Of a stretch of 64,000 nt of DNA, positions 1 to 17,300 are shown piece after piece; position 1 is the first letter of the stretch, and the number at the start of each line of letters is the position of its first letter. The notes below the pieces were generated by a model. That model searched no databases, was not told the origin of the DNA, and saw only the letters and a list, made by a program, of their open reading frames with translations. The position numbers and the translations under genes are program-made. Where the stretch lies: positions 62,001-126,000 of the forward strand of contig CAJNDS010002748.1 in assembly GCA_905221605.1 (NCBI GenBank), given 5' to 3'. Source of the DNA: Symbiodinium natans. Its lineage: Eukaryota; Sar; Dinophyceae; Suessiales; Symbiodiniaceae.

Positions 1-379
1 TCCAGCGCTCAAGCGTGGATGTTGGCCCCTCAAGCGTGGATGTTGGCCCAACATCCACCGCTCAAGCGTGCATGTTGGCCCAACAGGCCCAACATCTACC
101 GCTCAAGCGTGGATGTTGGTGCAACATCCACCCTCAAGCAAGGATGTTGGCGTGGACAACATCCACCGCTCAAGCGTCGATGTTGGCCGGACACCCACCT
201 TTCAAGCGTGGATGTTAGCCCAACATCCAACCCTGAAGCGTAAATGTTGGCGCAATCAAGCATGGATGTTGGCCCAACATCCGCCCCTCAAGCGTGGATG
301 TTGGCACAACATCCGTCCAACATCCACGCCTCAAGCGTGGATGTTGGCCCAACATCCCCTCCTCAAGCTTGGATGTTGA
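1..379. repeat. Tandem array of a palindromic ~32-bp minisatellite
   Basis: The unit is built around GGATGTTGGCCCAACATCC, two 9-bp arms around one central base, often extended by GTG/CAC. Units are separated by a CTCAAGC spacer. About ten imperfect units run from the window edge, some with only half a palindrome. Each unit could form a short hairpin. A second array of the same family lies at 3136-3405, on the other side of the gene at 1705-2847. No coding function is claimed; the open frames here are repeat translations. Confidence 0.95.
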
Positions 380-1704
<1,325 letters not shown>

Positions 1705-2847
1705 ATGCAGTTCTTGAGTTCATTCACGAAGTCCTTGTCACCAACCACCAGCACCGGCAATCAGTCTCAGCCTTCCCAGTCCTCTTCAGGGAGCTCAGAA
1801 GTTGAGAAACTCTTTGCTGACGCCGAGCAGGTGCAAGACAGGCTGGTGGGAGTCATTGTGACTATCTCCGCCAGTGCGTCCTATGACCACAATTTCAGAG
1901 AAGTGCGGCCGGAAACCGTGCCAGGAGAGAAGGTCAGCACATATTCTGTGGATTTGTTTGCAGCTCCCAAGCTGCAAGGCTTCCTGTCAGGTCAGGAGTT
2001 GGAAGGTCTTTGGGCAGAGCTGGTGGCCGATATCCGCAGTGTGGCAGCTGACAGTGTGACATTCAACTGGGAATGCTGCGGAGCATGCAGTGACAAGGGG
2101 TTTTGCACAGCTCAAGGGACACCGCCAACTTGGTCTTTGTTCAGTTGGTCAGCTCACAGTCCCACGATGAGTTTCATCGCATTTGCTTTGCAAAGTGGGT
2201 TCTCAGTGATGTGCTCTGACTTCAGTCTGAAGGCACTTCTGTCAGAGTGGTCCGATGAGCTGCTGGGTCCAAATCCCTTTGTGCGTTTGCCCGGAAGTTG
2301 TGATCAACAATTTCAGTTGGAATTCTTTCCGCAGCACTTGACGCATGAAGATGTACCGCAGCAACTGCAAGTGGTCGGTGAGCTTTGCACCAGAGATGGC
2401 AAGGCAGTAGTGAAGGCACTTGGCGACACAATCCTTTACACTCTGAACCCTCGCCGGCGAGCCACAGACCGTTACACTCTGAAGGTTCTGACTGTTGTGA
2501 CTGCCTGGACTGGCAGTGCCATGGCTGAAGCAATGAAGTGCGAGATTGAGCATGGTGACATGAAGAAGCGAGGTGCCGCTGGTCATGTGGCACTGTCATA
2601 CCCATCAGGTGGTCAGCTTATCACCAGCATGGGCCACTGGATTGAGCTCACTCGCATCAACACTTCAGCTGAGTCCATCATGGAAGTGGCGGCCCGAAAC
2701 TTCGGTCAAGCGGAAGTGTCTAAACATCAAACCAAGTTGAGCAGTGCCAGAAACGAGTTCGAACGGCAGAGGTGTTTGCAGGAAGTCAGTAAGGAGATGA
2801 TCCAGAAATCCGTTCCTTCTGCATTTAAGAGCCGCACCAAGTACTGA
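1705..2847 (+). CDS. Uninterrupted 380-residue protein of unknown function
   Basis: I do not recognise a family. The frame runs from ATG to TGA without an intron and has balanced composition, unlike nearby chance frames. Residues 1-35 are Ser/Thr/Gln-rich and probably disordered. The rest looks globular, with a short Cys cluster (CCGACSDKGFC, about 122-132). A basic, probably helical tail follows from about 330 and ends KSRTKY. There is no signal peptide or obvious membrane helix. The first ATG is used because the frame opens just upstream and no nearer in-frame Met fits better. Being intronless between multi-exon neighbours, it may be a retroposed copy; dinoflagellates commonly reinsert processed transcripts. 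It sits between two arrays of one palindromic minisatellite. Confidence 0.75.
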   Translation: MQFLSSFTKSLSPTTSTGNQSQPSQSSSGSSEVEKLFADAEQVQDRLVGVIVTISASASYDHNFREVRPETVPGEKVSTYSVDLFAAPKLQGFLSGQELEGLWAELVADIRSVAADSVTFNWECCGACSDKGFCTAQGTPPTWSLFSWSAHSPTMSFIAFALQSGFSVMCSDFSLKALLSEWSDELLGPNPFVRLPGSCDQQFQLEFFPQHLTHEDVPQQLQVVGELCTRDGKAVVKALGDTILYTLNPRRRATDRYTLKVLTVVTAWTGSAMAEAMKCEIEHGDMKKRGAAGHVALSYPSGGQLITSMGHWIELTRINTSAESIMEVAARNFGQAEVSKHQTKLSSARNEFERQRCLQEVSKEMIQKSVPSAFKSRTKY

Positions 2848-3135
2848 GAGCGTTTCTTGGCGATGGGGTGCAGTATACCGTCGCCATGAAGATCCGAGTG
2901 GTATCCGATACGATCCACCGCCACAATTTCACCAGGCTTCTTGTACAGTAGAATGCCATGGTGAAACGCCGATCCTGAAGGAAAAGGTTCAAGGTACCCA
3001 CGGCTCTCACGGCCATGGCCGATGTGCTCAATTGCGCAGCAGGAGATGTCGGCCGTGATGGCACATACCCAAACAAGGTGACCGAGCACATCATTACTGG
3101 CATATGCCATCCTGAGTTGTTTTGATATCCACATG

Positions 3136-3405
3136 TCCCAACCCTCAAGCGTGGATGTTGGCCTAACATTGTTGGCCCAACATCCACCCCTCAAGCATGG
3201 ATGTCGGCCCAGCATCCACTCCATCCTTCAAACCTGGATGTTGGCCCAACATCCACCCCTGAAGCGTGGACCCCTCAAGCGTGGATGTTGGCCCAACACC
3301 CACCCGTCAAACGCGGGTGTTGGCCCAACATCCACCCGTCAAGCCCCCTCAAGCGTGTTGGCCCAACATCCACCCCTCGAGCGTGGATGTTGGGCCAACA
3401 TCGGT
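3136..3405. repeat. Second array of the palindromic minisatellite
   Basis: It has the same unit as at 1-379 (GGATGTTGGCCCAACATCC plus a CCCTCAAGC spacer), with about eight copies, several truncated or mutated. The two arrays bracket 2.7 kb that includes the intronless gene. Confidence 0.95.
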
Positions 3406-4882
3406 AGTTCCCTGATACCTTTGAATTTTCGCGGCGTAAAGCCAGGTTGCGTTGTAGTGTGTGAACACGCCATTCCACTCTTAATTGTTTGGGGTCTTCG
3501 CTGGTGTCAATTGCCGTAAGTTTGGACGTTCGGACGGGAGCGGTCCATTTCACTTTCGAGCCCTTGTGGTCGTGCAGAGCTCGCAGTCTCATGTTCGACG
3601 GGGTAGCTCTAGCGATCGTAGACCTTCGCATGCATGCGGCTGATATGTCTCGCGTTGCTTATCGACGCCGTGGCCATTTTGGTGAAAGCATCGAACAAAC
3701 AATTGCTCACTCCCTCTCCTCCCGTATTTCCTTTGCCTCCTGGACAGACCGGTCCGTCTTCCACTTGCAAGTGCATGTTGAGCGAAGCTATCGGATGGTA
3801 GACCATGTTTATATGCGCATGTACATGCCTCAGAAGCCACTGGAAAAGGCAAGGGTTTCGTGCAAGGGCCTCTGCAGTTCACTGGTGGATGTTGAAGAAT
3901 TTTGTTTATCACATTTAAGCAGATAGAAGCCGATTGGTGATTTCGTCTGACTTCGAAAGAAGTTACACATTCATCAAGCACTTCGTTTTGCCTCACAAAC
4001 CTGCTTACACCAAGCTGCGCGAAAGAGTTGCAAGATGTTGCAAAAGTAACTGGACTGTAACCAAATGACCTCGGCCAGGTCTTTGGCCGCTGCCAGAAAC
4101 ACTTTGAACTCATGCTGCTGGCTCACTTCTTGGTGCATGTCGTGGGTGATTTCCACACACTCTGTTCATGACCATTGTGAAGCGTAGAATGTGGAAGAAT
4201 GAGATCCTCTTCTGTTTTCGAAAGAGCAAGACAATGCGTGTTGAAGTGACAGGCACCAATCATATCAGTGTTTTCAACAACGCGCCGCACCCCCCCAGAT
4301 AGGTGTTCCTGCCAGCTATGGAGACACTTCGCTGCTGTTCACGTCGAGTTCGGGGGACCCAACATGACCCAATGTGATTGTTTGCTTAGTTTTTTCAGAC
4401 ACAGTCCAAACATGTCAAAGCACCAAGGCTGGCTATGCGTCCTCAGGTTTGCGTGCTGTGCGGGCCGCGCTCCATGCGGTCGGGGCGGCAGGTGTGACTC
4501 GGTGTGACCGCACCAAATTGCACCAGCGAGAGGTTTCGACATGTCCATGTCCATGCTCCTGTCAGGAGGGGGCTGGGCTTTGTTGGCAGCTCTTCGTGCC
4601 ATAGGCTTGCGGGTATTCGAGAACTCGAGAGTGACAAACAACGCGGTTCTCTGGACACTGGACAGGAGTGGGGCCATCAAGCCACCGAGATGGGGCGCAG
4701 CATGGTCCCTGGAGATGACGAATAAACGTTTGTGCGTTACTTCACTTGTCAAGTTGCTTGCCAGGCCGCTGGCTAAGCCCAGCCCAGGCCCCCGACACAT
4801 CGCGGCCGGGTGCCGCAGAGCCGAACTCTGTCGAACAGAGCTGTCAACAAGCTGACAACATACAGAATACCTTCAGCTGCAG
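3406..4882. other. No convincing gene; may hold 5' exons of the prenyltransferase
   Basis: No family-level match was seen on either strand. The first recognisable exon of the downstream cis-prenyltransferase begins at 4883 with its MDG motif, so an N-terminal or targeting exon could lie here. I could not identify one. Confidence 0.5.
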
Positions 4883-7433
4883 GTGATCATGGATGGGACC
4901 GCGAGGGCTAGGTTGCGTCAGAGGGTGATACAATTGCTCTCCTGATCTTCTGAGCCATCTCGAGGGCTGCTGTTTGGAGTCCTCATGTTCGGGCTGTGAC
5001 ACCTGCCTTGCGGAACGGGAGGAACCGGCGCTTCGGACGTTCCGTGCACGGGGACCGCCGGAGCAAGTCACACTGAATCACACTGATGCACTTTGCTACT
5101 TTCTCACCCGCACTATTGAGAAGGCTCTCGTGCATCGTTTCGATTCTCGCCGTGATTTCTGCTAGGACGCCCTCAGTGGGCACCGTGCTGGCGGGGAGAA
5201 GCTGCGGGAGTTTCTGCTTTGGAGCGCCTGCGACCCCAGAAGTCCTGTCATGAATAGCTTAGCACACTCAGACCGTCTCAGACCGTCTCAGACTTGTGAG
5301 CTCAAGGCAGAACTCGGGGCGGCCCCAGCTGATTTAGGAGGTTTTTCTCGTAGTCTCTGCAAAAAATCTGGTGGCGGAAAAGAGGCTGTGCCCGGTCGGG
5401 CCTCGATCAAACAGCCAGGTGGAAGTCCTCACCGTTTTCGCCTTTTCCACAGAGAACTGGAAGCGGGATCCTGACGAGGCCCACCGAGAGAACAAAAGAA
5501 GATGAACAACAAGTAAACTAAGTAAACAAAGCGGCAGAAAACATTTGAAAACAGCAATGGTTTCATGGTTTTCCAACAGCAGCGCAGAGAGTGAAGCAGA
5601 TTCTGCGATAGAGTGCTGGTCTTTGCCAGGTGGCAGCCATGATGCGGCTCTTCCTCGCTGAGGTGCCCCGGCTGGGTGACCACGCTCTGAGGCAAGAGAT
5701 GCTGAAAATTGCCTGTTTAAATGCTCGCTTGCTCGCTTTCATCTCTTATCCCGGTTACCAGGAACAACGTGCGGGTGCGCTTCCTTGTCTCCGATGCAGG
5801 ACGATGGCAGATATGGCTATGCCGACACGCGCAGTCATGAAACCTCCATCCTCAAACTTGGGCAGAAGAGTTTTTGTTCACAAGAGTTTTTAGGAAAATG
5901 AAGGAAACCCGTGAACCCCCAAGCTGGTCTCAAAACTTCGGACTCCTGATGTGACGGTTCACAACTGTTGCAACGAGGATCTCGGCGGGTGGGCACGGGT
6001 CGTTGACTAAAACTCTGGTTCGGAAGGACATCATTCAAGTCTCTGAATCCAGTCCACTGTTATGAGCGAGGAGAAGCATAAATAGGATTGATACTTGCCT
6101 CACACCCTCACATGGAAGTACTCCGCTTCCTGTTTTCATCTGGTTTCCGATGAACGAAAATCGCCAGGCCCACTGCCAGCTGACGTGAGGTCTACAATCG
6201 CGGAGTTGGAGGAACTGTGTCATCGCAGTTTCAGGGTCCGCTTGCAACGTTCGAAGCTGGCAGAGCTGCCAGAGATTGCCAGAGCCTCTTTGGACAGGAG
6301 CTCTCATCCTCCTGCACGGGTCTGCAGCTGAATGTCTGCCTCAGCACGGGGCCCAGTTTGGCAGCAACACGCAGCAACGACAAGAGCAGCCGCGCGACGA
6401 CACTTGGCACTTGAAAATACTTTTAAAGGAAGGCTCGAGAACCCAAGATGTTGTCTCAGCAAGACAGCAAGACAGCAAGACAGCAAGACAGCAAGACAGC
6501 AAGACAGCAAGACAGCAAGACAGCAAGACAGCAAGACAGCAAGACAGCAAGACAGCAAACGTCACACTGCCAAAGCTGCCAGCCAAGGCTACGGTGGCCG
6601 CGGCGATGTGGCCCATGCTTGCCGTGAACTGGCCTCTCAGGCAGAACGACGCGACCTTCGACTGACCCACAAACCCAAACCGACATCAAGTGGCTAGAAG
6701 CCTTCAAAGTTCGGAGAACATCGCAGAACCATGCGATAGCTGCAACAGGCTGTGCATGGGGAGCTGGATCCCAGCTGCATCGATGATGCCATGGCCAGGT
6801 GCTAAAATGGTGGGGTTGCGCTGGGAACCGCTTGCGAGTCCATTCTCTGTTTGGGCGTGCCACTTCGGCAGCGGTCCAGGAATGGTTTGCAGGGTCTAGG
6901 TGGGGGTGTTCCTCTGTGGGAGGGGCCCACAGCCTGGAACCCCCGCGGCATCGGATTTGGGCTCCCACGCGGGTGCAGAAAGTTTCAGAAAAGGGGTCCG
7001 TAAGGGGGGAAGGAGACTAGACTTAGACGCCCCTCGGCAGGCGAATGTTAGCTGCGCTTAAGGTGAAGATGATAAAGGACCTGATTCTCTCACCGACTCA
7101 GGTGAGGAGGAGTCTTCTCACAGGTAACGTGCCGGATCCAGACATCCTGATCCGGACGTCTGGCGAGCGCAGGTGCTCCGGCGACAACTTGGGACATGGA
7201 AGTCATGGAAGTCAAGTGGAACTCATGGAACTGAAGCGGAAAGGGCAAGGAGCTGGAAACTTCGAGCCAAGGCTCAGCAATTTCCTGATGTTCCAGCTGG
7301 CCTACGCGGAGCTTTTCTTCTTGGATAAGCATTGGCCAGAGGTCTGTGCCGCGAACCAAGCCAGGGAGCGGCATAGAATCAATCTGCGTTGCTTCAGGTG
7401 ACACAGCAGGACCTGCTTGACGTTGTCCGACAG
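4883..7433 (+). CDS. cis-Prenyltransferase (undecaprenyl / dehydrodolichyl diphosphate synthase), multi-exon
   Basis: The enzyme would add isopentenyl units in cis to an allylic diphosphate to make the dolichol-type lipid carrier for glycosylation. Exons read by motif: 4883-~4922 (VIMDG), 5177-~5232 (GHRAGGEKLREF), 5419-~5495 (LTVFAFSTENWKR), 5630-~5710 (AAMMRLFLAE), 5762-5799 (VRVRFLVSDAG), 6168-6248 (PLPADVRSTIAELEE), 6588-~6665 (YGGRGDVAHACRELA), 7102-7172 (VPDPDILIRTSGER), 7272-7341 (RLSNFLMFQLAYAELFF, WPE) and 7398-~7433 (VTQQDLLDVVRQ). These are the conserved motifs of the UPPS/DHDDS family in the right order. The introns at 7173-7271 and 7342-7397 are clean GT-AG with AG|G borders; 5800-6167 starts with GA. 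Oddities: the usual DGN triad reads DGT, and the last exon with the RxRRFG tail was not found (a weak candidate lies near 7550-7580). The true N-terminus is also unknown. Whether it makes plastid or ER polyprenol cannot be told. Confidence 0.9.
6457..6559. repeat. (AGACAGCA)n 8-bp microsatellite inside a prenyltransferase intron
   Basis: About 13 near-perfect copies lie in the intron between the exons ending at 6248 and starting at 6588. All six frames stay open across it, giving misleading Gln/Leu-rich translations. Confidence 0.97.
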
Positions 7434-7815
7434 CCTGAGACCCCGATCGTGCATGTCACATGCCTTTCCACCTAAAACGTACAAACCAGCATTTCCCTTG
7501 AGGTTCCAGACGCGGGGGCGGCGGTTCGGAACGTGACCGGAAGTGATGTTCTACATATGTCGCGATAGCAGGGTCGGGCCTAGGGGCCTGTTCCAATGGG
7601 TAGGGTTATGTAGTGTAGGGTTGCTGTTGCAGGATTCAGGCTGTCTCAAACCCTGCAAAGCAGGCCAAGCAGGGACACCAAACATACCAGGGGCGCGGTT
7701 GGCGCCAAGGCATGTTGCATGCCATGCCGAGACAAAAAGCGCGAGAGATCCATGCCGTGGGCGGGGTGCTACGTGCCGCATGCATGTGCTGCGCTGTGTG
7801 CGTGTACATTTTTTT

Positions 7816-7847
<32 letters not shown>

Positions 7848-9968
7848 CATGTACATACACATACATCTACTTTTGTATGCTATCTCACCCGCTTGTGGGT
7901 GACAAGTTTTCATCTCCATTGAATGCTGCAATACGAAGATTGTTGTTGTATGTATTCGTATTCATAAAGGACTGGGGAGAGGATGCAGAGGACTAAAGTA
8001 TTGTAGGGGTCAATCCGGTGGATTGACCTTTAATCCGGAGATCTTGAATGTCGAATCTTTGGATCCGGGCCGACTGAAATCAAATCCTGAAGTTTCCAAT
8101 GGTGCTCTTCCGTTTGCTTACATAGGAAATACAGCATTTTGTTTGAATAACCTTATTTAAGGGCATTGAATCATAAGCGGATGAGGTCTTGAATCTTGAA
8201 GTTCTTGTAAATGATTTTCATTTGAAGGAGTTTGCGGATTTGTGTGTAGATCACACAACTCTAGCGAGGTCTTGACTTCGTTGCTTCACTTGATTGTTGG
8301 ACTTGCTTCTCCAGCTGGCGAAAGCCTCCGAAGCATTTCTTCCTCCGATGGTACCCCCGACTGCTCTCTGGCTGCAGCAGACGGAGAGCTAGTCGATCCT
8401 GAGCGATTTTCCTTGAGACGAAAAGAAAGCTGCTCCCTCGTCTGAGGTTCCTATGTTGGTTTTGCATGGTTTTTTTTGCTGTCGACTTCAGCCGAGAACG
8501 TCAGCTCAGAACTTTATAAAGGAGATTAAAGGAGTAAAGGAGCTACACCGGCCAAGTCTCGCGATGAACTTTACTTCGATATGGCACATCCCCTGTTCGA
8601 CCTGGCTGCTGGCACCAACGAAGTGTTGCGCCTGTCCCCCGATCCATACTGGATCTTGCAGCACCTCGCTCCAAATTCCCGCCGATTCCAGGAGAGAGTT
8701 GCTCAAGCCCGTCCCCCACCCGAAGTCAGGGCGCTTCGGTCAGTACGCGTCCCACCGACGAAGTGGACACCTCTGGCTTCGGCGACGCTGGGCCTCCATT
8801 TCGTTAACCACCACTGGTACTGCCACCACCGTCTCCATTTCTCCATTTCGCTCATACGTCGATGTGTACCACACCCCTCCGAGTTTTTTTCGGGCGCCTT
8901 CACCTACCAGCTGCCGTGAACCAGTTGCAGGTCATCTCAGTATGACCGGTTTCTCGGGGTATCTCGGGATAGTCTTGCGGTGGGGGGGGGGGAGGTATTT
9001 AGATATGTCTACGTACATGTATGTATAGTTTTCTTGTCGAAATAGAGAGAAAGAGATCACTTGCGATCAAAAAAAGGCCAACTGGGCCAACCTCCATCAG
9101 GACAACGGTGCTGCTCGGTGCTGCTAACATGAGGCATCGTGCTTTCTTTCTTCGGGTGGTGCTGGTAATGTTTCCCTCGAGCTCTCCCGTCGAAGCCATG
9201 AGACTTCAGGCTTAGCCAGGCCGGGGGCCGGGCTGAATCTCACAGAAAACCAAGTGAGAGGAACATGAAGGGAACAGAGATCAGCAGACGGATTTTTCCA
9301 AGCACTTGTAAAGGTGGCTAATAGCCGCGCCAGTGTGTAGAGGGAGAGGGAAAGCATGAGCAACAAGACTGAAAGTTCAGCATGCTTCATCACAGACGAG
9401 ATTCGCATAATCTTCTTGAACCGGGCCGGGCCATGGCATCTGCGTTAGGGGGCTCAGAACTGCCCGAGAGCACACGTCATTCTGTTTCGTGCTCTTCTCC
9501 AAGTACATCCTCTTTGTGGGCAGCAAGCTCCGTTTTCCAAGGCTAGCAGCATCCAAGGCCTTTGCTTGCTGAGTGCTTTAGGATTTAGGACTGGGGAATA
9601 TTGGGGATGAATGGGGCAACACAAGCAGCTTTCTACTATCCTTTCACTTTTTTGCCGTGCTGCTTCGGGAGGTGAAACTGAGCGATGCGCTGGTGACACC
9701 CTCGGCCCCGCAAACCTCATTTGCGATTCTTCCTCCACATATGCCGTCCTTATTTTGTTCTCATGTACTCCCTTCCTGCGTTCGAGGGTTGTCAGGTGCA
9801 AAGCTTGGCCGTGGGCAAGGTGTACCGGGATCACAAGGGTCCTGTGACGGGGCCCTGACCTAAAGCTTGCCAGAAGCAAGGAAAGCATATGTGGAAGTCA
9901 TTGGCGGATTCAATTTATTTTCCTGAATTTCTGGGCCAGCATCTGTGTTTTGTTTGTGAAATGCCGAG
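7434..9968. other. No assigned gene between prenyltransferase and WD40 gene
   Basis: A (CT)n(TA)n tract lies at about 7818-7850 and a G run at about 8982-8993 next to TATGTA-type repeats. The segment at 8581-8715 reads as a plausible soluble peptide but matches nothing I know. The missing 3' exon of the prenyltransferase and the 5' exons of the WD40 gene should lie here. Confidence 0.5.
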
Positions 9969-14331
<4,363 letters not shown>

Positions 14332-17300
14332 CGGGTCTAGGTCTAGACTAGTCTAATTTGCAAAGGTTATAAATGATAAGCATTAAAAGAGGAAGGAAGG
14401 AAAAAATGCGAGAAAGCTGCACGTGTCGACAATATTCGACAATCAACGATGAAGACATGCGAGACGAGTTTGGCGAGCTCAGATGCTCTTTGAGAGACTT
14501 GCCGCAAGGCCTGGTGGATTCCGGATACGACCACCTCCTGAACGGCCAGTTAGGAAGAGGAGACTGCGGGAAACGCAACCAACAAAAAAGGGCTTCACCT
14601 CGTGGAAGCTCCTTTTTCGAGAGTCGATGTTCCCTCAGGAGTCCGGGTTGGCATAGGACTTGAGACTACCCGCATGTGGCCCATCACACCTAGTGACTGG
14701 TCTTGAAATGGTCTTGTGCTTCTCAATTCACGGAGCCGAAACCACAGCCGATTGGGCCCGTACAACGCAGATGTACGCAGCTAAAGGCAAAACAAATCTG
14801 ACGTAATATATCATATTGTGGCTGTCTGCAAGTGTCTGCACGCTAAGAAATGCGGCTCATGACATGCTATGGTGATGCGGTTTTGTGATATATTGCGATA
14901 TATTGTGATGTATAGTGGCAGACAGGTCTGAAGTCCGCGCTGCCATTTTGTGCCACTTCAAGCAGGGCTGAGCCATGCGTCAGGGCCTAAGGACAGAAGC
15001 CACGATAGCCACGGACGTTGCGACCGTGAAAACGAGGAGCACGTTGGTGAACACTTTGCTCAATTTTGCTCATACCTTTGTGAGGCCGCGAGTTGCTCAG
15101 CTGCCTGGCATACTGGGCTGAGCTCTGTGCAGGCGCGTGATACTGATCGTTCGAAATTTTCTTCAGCGAATTTCAAGTGGTCCGCTGGGTGAGACGTGGG
15201 ACAACATATGGAACAGACCGGAACATCATGTTAAACAAATGGAACGTGGAGAGTGGGAGGTCGTGCGGCCATGAGAAGTCAACGGTTTTGCGACAGGCCA
15301 AAAGCAGCTTCATCCAGCGCCCGTTGATCCTGTCGAGCCAGTCGAAGTTTCGGACAAGGCTGAGGCGGCTGAGGCGGCCAAGCCAGAGGCAGCGGACGTT
15401 GGTGTTGCGGTTCGGTTCTGGGTTTACCGATAAGGATGCTTCGGGCCACCCAAAAGCCGATGGGATCGAGCGGGGTGAACCTCCGCATCCGCCCAGCCAG
15501 GGCACGGCCTGGACCCATCTCAGTTTTCAATACTGTGATTGCGCACTCCTGAAGAAGGGTGCATTTGCTTGGATGAAGGGAGGGGGGATGGAGGAGCAGT
15601 AAGTGCTTAGCATTGTGAATGTTGAATCGTAGTCGTGTCGTTCATGTTCCGAAGTTGCAAGAAGTTGACGAAGTTGTTGCTGAATTGAATTGATTACTTC
15701 GTCGATTTGAGTATGAACGTGCAGAAAAGACACACGTGGTTGGGGATTTGCGTGTGTTTTCGCATTTTTCGCGCCCCAGGCAGAAGCCGAGGATGCCCAA
15801 GCCACACCTCGAGGGCCAATGACGCCCATCATTGTCTGGCGCCGAGTGCTTGAAGGGGGCCCGGAGGCCACAGGAAGCCCCCCCCAACCCCAAGCAGATC
15901 GCACACATTCACATACATTCACACACGCACAAAAACGACCACCAAGTACCACACCTGACCGCACCACACCCCAGCAGTCCCCAGCACATTTGCACATTCA
16001 GCAGGACCAAAGACTTTGAAATCATAATGAGGCATGAGACAGACATAGTCCGAATGAAGGGCAGAACATGACCACAAAGAAAGCAACCACCACAGACTTG
16101 GAAGTCACGTCCCATCTTGTCATGTTCGTGTTTTCCGCATTTTCGCCCAGATTGAATCTTGCCAGGCTCCGCGGCAGACAGGTTGTTGGAGCAGTAATCG
16201 TTCGTTCCCCCTGCCGTTCCCCCTGCCCCCCCTGCCAGCACTAGACGGGAGGCGGCCGATGCAAACTCCTCGTGGCCGAAGACTGGAAGTGTGCCATGCC
16301 CATGTTTCCGTGCCCCTCATTGCCTCTCCACAGTCTCTTGCTGTGCAACTTCCAAGTCTTCACCAACGGCAATGCATTGCAATGCCTACAGTAGGGTGGT
16401 GTGCCCTCATGAACAAAAAGCGCATCGGCAACGCAGTTTCTGATCCCCCTGATCTTCGTTAGCCCCCGCAATGGGAGATGCAGGCTCAGCACACGTCCTC
16501 TGTTCGACCTTCCCCCCTCTCCGTTTCAATCGGGCTACCCTCCCCCCCCCACACTTAGCGTTGCTCCATTTTCTCTTAATCCGTGCCTGCCGGCTTGCTT
16601 TGTTCCGCAGAGCATGCCATGAAGCACACTTGCAATGTATGAATCCTTTCCAACCCCCCCCCCCCCCCCTACATCCCCCCCCCCAAAAAAAACACCGCTT
16701 TTATGTTATATTTTGAGGCCGCACAAGCTTGCATTGCAAAGAAGATCGTGCCGCGATTTGCGTTTTAAATCACAGGAATCCTCCCCCCCCCCTCCCCAAC
16801 ACCGCTGTTCTTTCTTTTGCCTGGGCTCCGAAAGAATATCATGAAGAAGACTTTGCGAATGGGGGCGGGGGAGGGGGGGGGGGGCTGCACCTCGTCAAGC
16901 CCCTCAGTTTTAAACATTATGTCCCATGAAAAGGACTTGCCTTGTACTCTTTCAGAACCCGGCTTTGAAAAGAACATCCGCCCATGAAGAAGACTTTGTG
17001 TTGTTGACCCTTTCCCTATACCCCTTTGTCAAAGACTTTTGCAAAGGAAACGCCCGCATAATAGACGCAACGCTTTTGAATCCCATCATGCAATCATGCA
17101 TGCATTGTGTTTGCAAATTGGGGGGGAGGGGGGCTGGGCGGGCAGGCGGGGCTGCGCCCTGCTTTTATTTGTCGTTTACCTGCGCGAGCTTGGCCTGTAA
17201 AGACGAGGATGCATGTGCAAGACGCCCAAGACTGCCCACGACTGGACTATGGCATATCCATGCAGATTCACGGGGGTCACAAAGAGCGGTTGGGGGAACA

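Noticed and set aside
3668-3688. CCGTGGCCATTTTGGTGAAAG, similar to the dinoflagellate spliced-leader sequence
   Set aside because: It differs at four of 21 positions, has no donor or Sm-site context and no adjacent retrocopied gene. A chance or very old relic cannot be separated.
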